Below are positions 6,714 through 14,293 of a DNA stretch of 21,358 bases, one piece after another. Numbering within the stretch: the first letter of the stretch is position 1; every line of letters starts with the position of its first letter. The position numbers and the translations under genes were made by a program. The notes beneath the pieces are model-generated. The model was not told where the DNA came from and did not search any database. It saw only the letters and a program-made list of their open reading frames with translations. This DNA comes from a candidate division CSSED10-310 bacterium (GTDB lineage: Bacteria > CSSED10-310 > JAFGDC01), in contig JAFGDC010000354.1 in assembly GCA_016932295.1 (NCBI GenBank), positions 1 through 21,358 of the forward strand, in the 5' to 3' direction.

Positions 6714-9700
6714 TTAACGGCGTCTTTTTCTCGTGCTCATCAAGCCGCCGAGAATGGTGACCAGCAGGAGGATCCCGCTGCCGCCGAGTGTGGGAATGGG
6801 TGCCGGAGTCGGCGTGAGGGTGATGGTGGGAGTATTCGTCGGCTCAGGCGTCTCGGTGACCGTGGGGGATGGGGTGGCGGTGGGTGTCAGGGTCGGCGAC
6901 AGGGTGGGTGTCAGGGTCGGAGTTTCCGTGGGCGTCAAGGTTGGCGTTTCGGTGGGTATCTCGGTGGGCGTTTCGGTGGGTATCTCGGTGGGCGTTTCCG
7001 TGGGAGCGGGGGATGGTGTTTCGGAAGCGGCTGGAGTCGGTGTGCAGATGATGCCGTTGGGATAATGATACCCCATATCCACCGTGCCCAGGTCGGCGAT
7101 ACTGTCGGTGTGGGTGGTCCAGGTGTCCATGCACTCGATCCCGAGTTCCGAGGTAAAGCAGGTCAGAACCGCCGCGGCGTCACCCGTATCCACGCAGGGG
7201 CTGGTGGCGGCCTGCCCGGCGGAGATCTGGCTCAGATAATAGGCGCCTTCGGGGCCGGCGGCGAACAGCGGATCGAGTTCCAGGTTGCCGGTCCAGTTCA
7301 GGGTGCTGCCGGTTTCCAGATACATCCCGGCCTGCCCGCCCTGGACATCGTTGTAGGAGAAGGAGAAGGTCGAATACTGGTCCAGTCCCGCTTCGTTGGC
7401 GGTCGTTCCGGTGTTACCCCAGAAGATGTTGTTGATGAAGGTGATATCGGCGGAGTTTGCGCCGAACACGCCGCCGATGAAATCGCTTGTATTGGAGGCT
7501 ATCGTGTTGTTGGTGACAGTAACCACGCTGTCCCTGAGATCCATGGCGCCACCGCCCGAGGCTGAGGAACAGCCGTTACCCGCGAAGAGATTGTTGGCGA
7601 GCACGGGACTGGAAGCGCCTTCGACCGCGATGCCGGCGCCGCGTTCATAGGAGCTGTTGTTGAGGATCTCGTTGGCTGAAATGATGGGTGAAGCACCCGA
7701 AATCGCGGCGATGGCGGCGCCGATGTACCCGGAATTGCCGGAAATGCTGTTGCTGCTGATAAGCGGCGAGGCTGAAGAGCAGCAGATAGCGCCGCCGTAC
7801 ATGCCGCCATCGTTTGATGTCAATTCGTTGTTGGAGATGACGGGCGCGGCGCCGGCCTGGCAACAAATTCCGCCGCCGCTGTCACCGGCGTAGTTGTAAT
7901 AGAAAAGATTGCCTTCAATGCTCGGGATCGAAGAAGAACCATAACAGAAGATGCCGCCGCCGGACATCGCGTAATTGTATTCGAAATCGTTGGCGACGCT
8001 GCCGCCGATAACGGGAGCAGCATCATAGCATGCGATGGCGCCGCCTTCACTGTCCGCCTGGTTGCTGAACATGCTGTTGCCCACTATTTCGGGCAGGGAG
8101 GAGTACACGAATATTCCGCCGCCGGTCCAGGCCCGGTTTCCGTCGATGTAATTATCCTCGATCATGGCATCGCTTCCTTGGGCGCAGTAAATACCGCCGC
8201 CGGACATCGGCGTATATATGTACGAGCCATTAAAAAGTATGTCATTGTGATAGATGCTGGGCGAACTGTAATAATCGCAGCAGATGCCGCCCCCTTGGTC
8301 GGCGGAGTTGTCGGCGATGAAGTTATATTCGATCATTGGTGATGATTCTGAGCAGTAGATGCCGCCTCCGTACATACCCCAGTAGGAGCTGTTGTTCATG
8401 ATGATCTGATTGTCCATGATGTCGGGATTGCTGCTCATCACGCAAATGCCGGCACCATGATCGGCGGCGTTGTTCTCGATCGTGTTCCCCGCGATGGAAA
8501 GGCTGCTGTTCTCACAGGCGATGCCACCGCCGTACATCGACCAGCCCGAAAGGTTGTTGTTGAGGATGTCGTTGAACATGATGTCACCCATCGCGGCGTT
8601 GAAATACAACCCGCCGCCGGTATAGGGCGCCTGGTTGTCACTGATGGTGTTGCTGTCGATCACCGGTGAGGAACTGGTACAGTATATGCCACCACCCTGA
8701 TCGGCGTAGTTGTAGTTGATCGAATTATCGAATACATAGGCGTTCGATGCCTGCTCGAGGGCGATGCCGCCGCCGTACATGCCCATCATCATCGCCATGT
8801 TGTTGTTGGAGATTGTGTTTCCATCTATGGATGGAGAGGAATCGTAACAGTATACGCCGCCTCCCATATCGGCGGCATTGTCACTGATGGTGTTGTTCGA
8901 GATCGTCGCCGACGTGCCGTAGCAGGACAGTCCGCCGCCACTGGAACTGTGATTGTAGTAGATCTCGTTATTGAGGATGGAGGGATTGGCGCACGTCTCC
9001 AGATGGATTCCCCCGCCCGCCATGCCGCCCATCATCATGCTGTTGTTATCGGTAATCAGGTTGTCGGTTATCATGGGACTGGAATCATACGCGTACACGC
9101 CGCCGCCGAAATCGCTGATATTATAGTCGATGGCGTTGCCATCGATCAGTGCATCCGAACCGTAGAGACATGCGATGCCGCCGCCGTACATACCCCATCC
9201 GGACGGTTGGTTGTTGTTCTCTATGTAGTTCATGAAGATCACGGGGGACGAAGCCTCACAGTAAATGCCACCGCCCTCGGGTGCCGAGTTGCCAAGAATA
9301 TAGTTCTCACCCATGGTGCCGATGTTCGGCGATGAGTAGCTCAGGTAGATGCCGCCACCGGCCATTGCCACATTGGAGAAAAAATAATTGTAATGGATCT
9401 CCGGACTGGAATCGAAGCAGCAGACCCCGCCGCCGAAGTTGTCACTCTCGTTCGCTTCGAACAGGTTGTTCTCGATGTCCGGTGAAGCGCTGGTACAGAG
9501 GACGCCGCCGCCCATACTCGCCCTGTTGAACCGGATTGTGTTGCCGATGACGATTCCCGACGGCATCTGTTCGAGGCAGATACCGCCGCCGCCCATGCAG
9601 AAGTACATCATCATGTTGTTGTATTCGACCGTGTTGTCCATGATCGTGAGGTCGGAACCGTACCCGTAAATTCCTCCTCCGGATCCCGCGTTGTTGTCCA

Positions 9701-10565
9701 TTATCTGGTTGAAATCGATCATCATGCCACTGCAGTTCAAGGCGCAGATGCCGCCGCCGGAAGCGGGGGGCATGCCGTAACCATTGCTGAAAATTTGATT
9801 GTTGCTGATGTGGGAACCGGAGGACTCTAAATGCATTCCCGCGCCGTTTGTCATCGCATCATTCGAGTAAATCCAATTCATGTCGATGATTGGTGAGGAG
9901 TCGTGCACGTATATACCGCCGCCGTTGTCGCTGTAATTCATCTGGAAGGAATTGCCGATGATGCGGGCATCCCCGTAGTACAGGCAACTGAGGCCCCCGC
10001 CGTACATCATGCTGGAATTGTATTCAAAAACGTTGGTGTCGATGTTCGGCATGCCGCTCTCGATATGCATGCCGCCCCCGATATTGTCAGACAAGTTGTT
10101 ATCTATCTGGTTGTTTAGATACGTGGAACTGCTCCCCACATTGAGTATGCCGCCGCCGAAATCCCACGCGTGGTTGCCCGTAATGTGGCAATCGGAGACC
10201 CACACATTCGAGAAAATACAGGCGATGCCGCCGCCGTACATGAAGTCACCATTCATGATGGTGAAGCCCTGGATCACGACTTGCATCTCTCCGCAGTCGA
10301 TGGTGATCACCGATCCCATGTGGCCGCCGTCGATGACGCAGTTGGAATAACCATTGTCGCTCATGAGTGTCAGGTCTTTGCAGTTGAAGTTGAGGTTCTC
10401 CGTGTAGATTCCGTCAGCGACGTGGATGGTGTCGTAGGGAGAAGCCATGTCGATCGCCATCTGGATGTAAGGAAAATCCATGGGCACGTACCAGTCCGCC
10501 GCGTGCATCACACCCGGACTGAGAGACAATACGGTGATTGTGATCGCATTTATCAGTTTTTTCAT
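6714..10565 (-). CDS. Giant right-handed beta-helix surface protein with IPTL-like sorting tail
   Basis: 1283 residues, starting at ATG 10565 ([12 protein letters not shown]) with AAGGAG 5 nt upstream. The signal peptide ends near HAADWYV. From about residue 50 to 1130 it is a right-handed parallel beta-helix of about 34 repeats with the pattern GGGIxCxxSSPxIxxNxIxxN, like chlamydial Pmp and other Pmp-like passenger repeats. Spacing alternates between 25-26 and 30 residues. The longer ones carry Met/Gly-rich turns such as [10 protein letters not shown] and [11 protein letters not shown] cysteine recurs after GGGI in about 20 turns. A capping stretch ending MGYHYPNG follows, then a Thr/Pro linker of about 80 residues, then [20 protein letters not shown] with a basic RKRRR end. 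The last part has the layout of an IPTL-CTERM sorting signal: motif, membrane helix, arginines. Likely cell-surface adhesin, polysaccharide-binding or structural protein. It has its own promoter and no autotransporter barrel. Confidence 0.85.
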   Translation of the reverse strand: MKKLINAITITVLSLSPGVMHAADWYVPMDFPYIQMAIDMASPYDTIHVADGIYTENLNFNCKDLTLMSDNGYSNCVIDGGHMGSVITIDCGEMQVVIQGFTIMNGDFMYGGGIACIFSNVWVSDCHITGNHAWDFGGGILNVGSSSTYLNNQIDNNLSDNIGGGMHIESGMPNIDTNVFEYNSSMMYGGGLSCLYYGDARIIGNSFQMNYSDNGGGIYVHDSSPIIDMNWIYSNDAMTNGAGMHLESSGSHISNNQIFSNGYGMPPASGGGICALNCSGMMIDFNQIMDNNAGSGGGIYGYGSDLTIMDNTVEYNNMMMYFCMGGGGICLEQMPSGIVIGNTIRFNRASMGGGVLCTSASPDIENNLFEANESDNFGGGVCCFDSSPEIHYNYFFSNVAMAGGGIYLSYSSPNIGTMGENYILGNSAPEGGGIYCEASSPVIFMNYIENNNQPSGWGMYGGGIACLYGSDALIDGNAIDYNISDFGGGVYAYDSSPMITDNLITDNNSMMMGGMAGGGIHLETCANPSILNNEIYYNHSSSGGGLSCYGTSATISNNTISDNAADMGGGVYCYDSSPSIDGNTISNNNMAMMMGMYGGGIALEQASNAYVFDNSINYNYADQGGGIYCTSSSPVIDSNTISDNQAPYTGGGLYFNAAMGDIMFNDILNNNLSGWSMYGGGIACENSSLSIAGNTIENNAADHGAGICVMSSNPDIMDNQIIMNNSSYWGMYGGGIYCSESSPMIEYNFIADNSADQGGGICCDYYSSPSIYHNDILFNGSYIYTPMSGGGIYCAQGSDAMIEDNYIDGNRAWTGGGIFVYSSLPEIVGNSMFSNQADSEGGAIACYDAAPVIGGSVANDFEYNYAMSGGGIFCYGSSSIPSIEGNLFYYNYAGDSGGGICCQAGAAPVISNNELTSNDGGMYGGAICCSSASPLISSNSISGNSGYIGAAIAAISGASPIISANEILNNSSYERGAGIAVEGASSPVLANNLFAGNGCSSASGGGAMDLRDSVVTVTNNTIASNTSDFIGGVFGANSADITFINNIFWGNTGTTANEAGLDQYSTFSFSYNDVQGGQAGMYLETGSTLNWTGNLELDPLFAAGPEGAYYLSQISAGQAATSPCVDTGDAAAVLTCFTSELGIECMDTWTTHTDSIADLGTVDMGYHYPNGIICTPTPAASETPSPAPTETPTEIPTETPTEIPTETPTLTPTETPTLTPTLSPTLTPTATPSPTVTETPEPTNTPTITLTPTPAPIPTLGGSGILLLVTILGGLMSTRKRRR
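6717..6803 (-). other. IPTL-like C-terminal sorting signal
   Basis: Encodes the last 29 residues: the motif PIPTLGG, a hydrophobic helix ([12 protein letters not shown]) and a basic tail (RKRRR). This three-part layout matches protein-sorting tails such as IPTL-CTERM and PEP-CTERM, which are processed by sortase- or exosortase-like enzymes. No such enzyme is coded in the window. Confidence 0.6.
6801..7047 (-). repeat. Thr-Pro-rich linker coded by degenerate short tandem repeats
   Basis: Within the beta-helix gene, this stretch encodes about 80 residues of TPTxTPTE-type sequence. At DNA level it includes a 24-bp unit repeated exactly at 6951-6974 and 6975-6998, with many degenerate 12-bp relatives. 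Such linkers are often O-glycosylated or span the cell wall or outer layers. The array is prone to length change by slippage. Confidence 0.8.
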
Positions 10566-10570
10566 CCCAT

Positions 10571-10576
10571 CTCCTT
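10571..10576 (-). promoter_or_regulatory. Shine-Dalgarno AAGGAG for the beta-helix gene
   Basis: Reads AAGGAG on the minus strand, 5 nt before ATG 10565. The frame extends upstream to 10706, but that extension overlaps the promoter and has no ribosome binding site. Confidence 0.75.
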
Positions 10577-10677
10577 GTAAGGATTCCTGCTTGCTGGGAG
10601 AAGGGATCATCACTCGTGACCCCTCCAGTTTGATTGCGGCAGGATCCGGTAAATCAAAAGTAACCAGAGAATATATT

Positions 10678-10706
10678 CTTATAATGAACCACCAGGGGAA
10701 AGGCAA
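10678..10706 (-). promoter_or_regulatory. Sigma70-type promoter candidate for the beta-helix gene
   Basis: On the minus strand TTGCCT (10706-10701, 4/6 match to TTGACA) is followed after exactly 17 nt by TATAAG (10683-10678, 5/6 match to TATAAT). Transcription would start near 10671, giving a leader of about 105 nt. The adjacent palindrome GAATATATTC overlaps the expected start site and could be an operator. Confidence 0.5.
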
Positions 10707-11193
10707 TATTCAGCCGCGGTTTTTTTATGCGGGCATGCCACTTGTCGTACCGTGCCGCCTGATCTGGTCCGGACTGAACTCTCTTCGCGTCCAACAGTCC
10801 TGGATCTGCCGCCAACGGTGACGCCATCCGAACCCGGCCGAGTGCCCCCGCTTTTCGGCCACCGGGCTGTCCCCGTCGAGATGCACGCACCAAACTCACC
10901 GAGTTGGTTCATTCGTGCTGATCGTGACTGTCCGGGGTGAAACGCGCGCGGCGCGCATCGACGGCCACCATTGATACTTGTCCGCCTGGATGGCTCAGTG
11001 GTCTCAAGGGATTCGATCCAGCGCCGCGGGTAAGTGAATTCGAGTCTTCGCCGCAGGCGGTTGATGCTGGAAAAAACGGCCTCGCGATGGAACGATCTTG
11101 ACTCAGGACAAGGCGTGGAACTACTGTGAAGTTCAGGGTTGAACGTGTCCGGTTCATGACTGAGTCCGATTGAGCCGTGCTGGCATTTGCTTG

Positions 11194-11198
11194 GGAGG
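11194..11198 (+). promoter_or_regulatory. Shine-Dalgarno GGAGG selecting a GTG start
   Basis: GGAGG lies 6 nt before the in-frame GTG at 11205. It overlaps the only other upstream candidate start (TTG 11187), which is thereby excluded. Confidence 0.7.
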
Positions 11199-11204
11199 TG
11201 CGGT

Positions 11205-13892
11205 GTGAACCATCAATCGCGTTTTCTGTCGGTGATGATGTGGGTGTCGGTTGCGAGTGTCCATGCGGCTCCGGTGGAGCTGGAGCTTGGTATGCCCGGA
11301 TCGGTATTTATCCCGGGGATGCCCTGCCGTGTGGATCTGACCATCACCAACAATGGTCAGGAGTATCCCGCCGCGATGCTGGTGGCGGCTCTCGACGTCG
11401 GCACAGGCGATTACTGGTTCTATCCCTCCTGGGTGCACTATCCGCCGGCGGTGGACTGGTTGATGGTGGACATACCCGGTTACGCTGCCATGGATGGCGA
11501 GATCGTCGAGGAATTCGCCTGGCCGGAAGGCGCCGGCGAATTTTTCGGTGCTTCGTTCTTGGCGGCGCTGTTCACGGCCGGCGGTGAACTGGTGAGCGAT
11601 GTGCCTGTGGTGCAATTCGGCTGGACCACGGCACCGGTGCTGACCGGAATCGAGCCGTCATCCGGTCCGCCGGGGCGGCTCTTGAAACTGACCGGGCGCG
11701 GTTTCGACCTGTCTTCCGGAGCGGTGAAGACGGCGCTGGGCGGGTACGAGTTTCCGGTATGCTCGGCCGGCGTGGACGAGCATGGCAACGAGGCGGTGAT
11801 CACGGTGATTCCCCCGCTGGCGCCCGGTGTGTACGAGGTCAGGCTGGTGACTGGTGGAATCATGAGCAATGGGTTGTCGCTGGAGATCGGAGCTATGGAA
11901 GATACCGGCAAACCGCTCGGGCAGGTGGTGGCGGAAGTGTCTCAGGGTATGACCGCATTGCTGGAGGAGATGTCGTCGTCGGTCGTTCCGGCGGCGGTGG
12001 CGGCCGGATTGATCCCCGCCGATGCGGAGACGGCCTACCTGGCAACGGTGGATCGCGCCGGCGTGGTGTTCGCTGGCTTTTTCAGCGAACTCGAAGGCCT
12101 GCCGGACGATGACAAGCAGTTTTTCGAACGCGTGCTGGTCCAGAACGGCCTTTACGAGGTGTTCACGGACCTCGCCATCGGATCCGGTATGCAGGACTGT
12201 AAAAGCCCTGCCGGCGGCAGTGATGTCTGCCTTATTCTCGATACCACCAGCGCAGCGTTGACGGCGATCGATCAGGCCTGGAGCATGGTGGATCTTGCAA
12301 CGATCGTGGGCGCCATTCTCTCCGGTGGGGCGGGTTTGCCGGTAGCCGGCGGTTCGTTCGGTGCCCACTATGCGATCAAGATCCTCGATTTGACCCTGGA
12401 TGGATTCCTGCCGGTGGATTTGAAAGCTGTCGCCATCGACGGTTTTGCAGGAATACTCCCCGGCTACGTGGACCAAACGGTGGAATTCAAATTGCTGGGC
12501 GCGTTCGACAACCAGAAGGAGCCGGCGGCGGTCACTTTCGACATGCTGTTGAACACCTTCATGGAAGCACTCGGTCCGTTGATTACGGAAACCCAGGCCC
12601 AGGCATTCCGCGCCTGGATCATGGACAAGCTCGTCGCCATGGGGTTGAGCGTGGGGGAAGGGATCATGGGACCGGATATCATGAACTGGGGTGATCCACT
12701 TCCGGTCACCTTGCGCCTCGATCTGGAATTCTACGAGGATGCGAGCTTCGGTGGTTTGATGGGATGTACCATGTTCGGCCGTTCGGTACCCCTGATCGAG
12801 CTTATGACCAGGTATGGCATGGCGGCACTGCCGGTGGCGGGAGTCAGGGCGAATAACCAGGCGATTGTGTCCTGCCAGGTGAGTGGGGACAGTGTGCTCC
12901 TTACCGGCGTGAACGTCGGGTCGACATCCATAACGATCACCGGATTTGCCTTTATAGTGACGCCATCGTGGTGGAATGTGCTGGGGCTGGAACTGCCCGA
13001 TCCGGTTACCAGAATGCAGCAGGTCAGGGTTACCACGGATCCTGGTCCAACTCCCACGCCGCCGCCGGTGCCTTCGGATTTTATCTTCATCCCTGCCGGA
13101 TCCTTCACAATGGGGGCGGAATGGCCCGAGCTTTGCGTGAACGGCGCGGTGGAGCTGCCGCATCAGGTGTGTTTCACGAACGGTTTCTACATGGAACAGA
13201 TGGAGGTCACCCAGCAGCAGTGGAAGCATATGTTCCCCAATTTCAATCCATCGATCTTTCCGGGTATGAGTCACCCTGTGGAGCGGATCACGTGGCACGA
13301 GGCCTGTGTCTACTGCAACCGGGTATCCATCCTGGCCGGCCTGCGTCCCTGTTATTACAGTGATGCTTCATACGCAACCGTATTCAACATGGAGCCTCCG
13401 GTAACCGCCGGTGACGTGTTCTGGGATCGCACGGCGGACGGTTTCAGACTGCCGACCGAGGCGGAATGGGAATACGCCTGCCGGGCAGGAACCTCCACGG
13501 CGTACAACAATGGAATGGCGAATACGGCATGTCTCGAAGATCCGAATCTACACTCTGTGGCATGGTACTTGTATAATTCTGATTCCGGTACGCATGATGC
13601 CGGCCTGAAAACACCAAACGACTGGTCGTTGTATGACATGCACGGCAACGTCAGCGAGTGGTGCTGGGATTGGTGGGGAGAGGATTACTATCACCATTCG
13701 CCGGGAATGGATCCGAACGGGCCGGACACGGGTGAAGCGAAGGTACACAGAGGGGGCGGATACAGCGATATAGCCGAGAGCTGCCGCTCCGCATCGCGCC
13801 GGTGGAACTATGCTGAACGAAGATTATGGTCCATCGGCATGCGGCTGGTGCGATCAGGCGGGACCGCCGTCGCGTCCGACGAACACCTGTGA
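11205..13892 (+). CDS. Exported protein: shared module, IPT/TIG domain, unknown core, FGE/SUMF1-like domain
   Basis: 895 residues from GTG 11205. Signal peptide 1-22 (ends SVHAA). Residues 24-140 are the shared module, here at the N-terminus (LELGMPGSVFIPG, ALDVGTGDYWFYPSW, FAWPEGAGEFFGA, VVQFGW). Residues 143-229 form an IPT/TIG immunoglobulin-like domain (TGIEPSSGPPGRLLKLTGRGF). Residues 230-610 are unrecognised: mostly helical in the first part, ending in a BIG2-like strand set (SVLLTGVNVGSTSITITG). After a Pro/Thr linker, residues 623-888 are a formylglycine-generating-enzyme-like C-type-lectin fold: FIPAGSFTMG, MEVTQQQW, RLPTEAEWEYACRAG, MHGNVSEWCWDWW, RGGGYSDIAESCRSASRRW, GMRLVR. The paired active-site cysteines of true aerobic FGE near the last RGG block are not both present, so a binding or other role is likelier than sulfatase activation. 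It overlaps the next gene by 4 nt. Confidence 0.8.
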   Translation: MNHQSRFLSVMMWVSVASVHAAPVELELGMPGSVFIPGMPCRVDLTITNNGQEYPAAMLVAALDVGTGDYWFYPSWVHYPPAVDWLMVDIPGYAAMDGEIVEEFAWPEGAGEFFGASFLAALFTAGGELVSDVPVVQFGWTTAPVLTGIEPSSGPPGRLLKLTGRGFDLSSGAVKTALGGYEFPVCSAGVDEHGNEAVITVIPPLAPGVYEVRLVTGGIMSNGLSLEIGAMEDTGKPLGQVVAEVSQGMTALLEEMSSSVVPAAVAAGLIPADAETAYLATVDRAGVVFAGFFSELEGLPDDDKQFFERVLVQNGLYEVFTDLAIGSGMQDCKSPAGGSDVCLILDTTSAALTAIDQAWSMVDLATIVGAILSGGAGLPVAGGSFGAHYAIKILDLTLDGFLPVDLKAVAIDGFAGILPGYVDQTVEFKLLGAFDNQKEPAAVTFDMLLNTFMEALGPLITETQAQAFRAWIMDKLVAMGLSVGEGIMGPDIMNWGDPLPVTLRLDLEFYEDASFGGLMGCTMFGRSVPLIELMTRYGMAALPVAGVRANNQAIVSCQVSGDSVLLTGVNVGSTSITITGFAFIVTPSWWNVLGLELPDPVTRMQQVRVTTDPGPTPTPPPVPSDFIFIPAGSFTMGAEWPELCVNGAVELPHQVCFTNGFYMEQMEVTQQQWKHMFPNFNPSIFPGMSHPVERITWHEACVYCNRVSILAGLRPCYYSDASYATVFNMEPPVTAGDVFWDRTADGFRLPTEAEWEYACRAGTSTAYNNGMANTACLEDPNLHSVAWYLYNSDSGTHDAGLKTPNDWSLYDMHGNVSEWCWDWWGEDYYHHSPGMDPNGPDTGEAKVHRGGGYSDIAESCRSASRRWNYAERRLWSIGMRLVRSGGTAVASDEHL

Positions 13893-14221
13893 ACCGGCCA
13901 CTCCGCATCGACCTGAAATACCTGATCGCCGCCGCGATAGTGATGGGGTTGGTGGTCGGGACTTGCGGTCCGGACTTGGCCGTTATCGCCTCGGTACTGG
14001 TTCTCATGGATCTTGTTATTGCCACTACAGTCGTGATATCAGGATTCCATGATGGAAGAAACGGCCGTATCGTTGGCGGCGCAGTATGTGGATTGATTGC
14101 CATCGCATCCGCGCCAACTGCTTCCGCACCAGGAGTGGGGGCAGTGCTGATGCTGGTGCTGGGAGGGGTTCTCGGTGTTGGTGGGTTCGTGGTGGGGACG
14201 ACAGGCGATATGTTCAGGTGA
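13889..14221 (+). CDS. Small membrane protein, translationally coupled to the FGE-like gene
   Basis: 110 residues from GTG 13889, whose GTGA overlaps the TGA stop of the preceding gene by 4 nt; this is the usual sign of translational coupling and the reason for choosing this start, since no ribosome binding site precedes it. After a basic N-terminus (NRPLRIDLK) there are about four membrane helices: 10-25, 29-51, 60-76 and 82-103. The last is very Gly/Val-rich (VLMLVLGGVLGVGGFVVG). No catalytic motif and no known family were recognised. It sits between a large exported protein and an SLC13-like permease, 72 nt before the latter. It could be an accessory or anchoring membrane subunit of either, but that is inference. 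The frame is clear of stops and uses GC-rich codons like its neighbours. Confidence 0.6.
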   Translation: MNRPLRIDLKYLIAAAIVMGLVVGTCGPDLAVIASVLVLMDLVIATTVVISGFHDGRNGRIVGGAVCGLIAIASAPTASAPGVGAVLMLVLGGVLGVGGFVVGTTGDMFR

Positions 14222-14293
14222 TCTCCCCCTCCAGAAACGCATTCGCGGCGAGCGGCCGGAAGATGGCGGCGTAATTTCCGGAGGCATGTTCTG

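Larger units (their letters stand above)
10566..11204. other. Divergent intergenic region
   Basis: A 639-bp gap between the beta-helix gene (minus) and the FGE-like operon (plus). It carries the minus-strand promoter at 10678-10706 and an exact 10-bp palindrome GAATATATTC (10669-10678) next to its -10 box, in an AT-rich patch. There are imperfect hairpins at about 10768-10803 and 10831-10865. A weak plus-strand promoter-like pair (TTGACT 11098-11103, 18-nt spacer, TACTGT) lies about 80 nt before the operon. No gene was seen. Confidence 0.55.

Noticed and set aside
6714..10565. Type V autotransporter
   Set aside because: The beta-helix passenger fits, but the C-terminus is a Thr-Pro linker plus a single membrane helix and basic tail, not an outer-membrane barrel.
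7065..10580. Long plus-strand frames opposite the beta-helix gene
   Set aside because: They are antisense images of a GC-rich repetitive gene, with no ribosome binding sites or protein features.
10980..11066. tRNA-like sequence (GGCTCAGTGGT followed by TTCGAGTC, with GCCTG/CAGGC ends)
   Set aside because: The D-stem and T-stem do not pair, there is no proper anticodon arm and no CCA-compatible acceptor of 7 bp. Probably chance, at most a decayed relic.
13071..13868. True sulfatase-activating formylglycine-generating enzyme
   Set aside because: The fold is clear but the catalytic cysteine pair is not evident, and no sulfatase with a CxPxR motif was found in the window.
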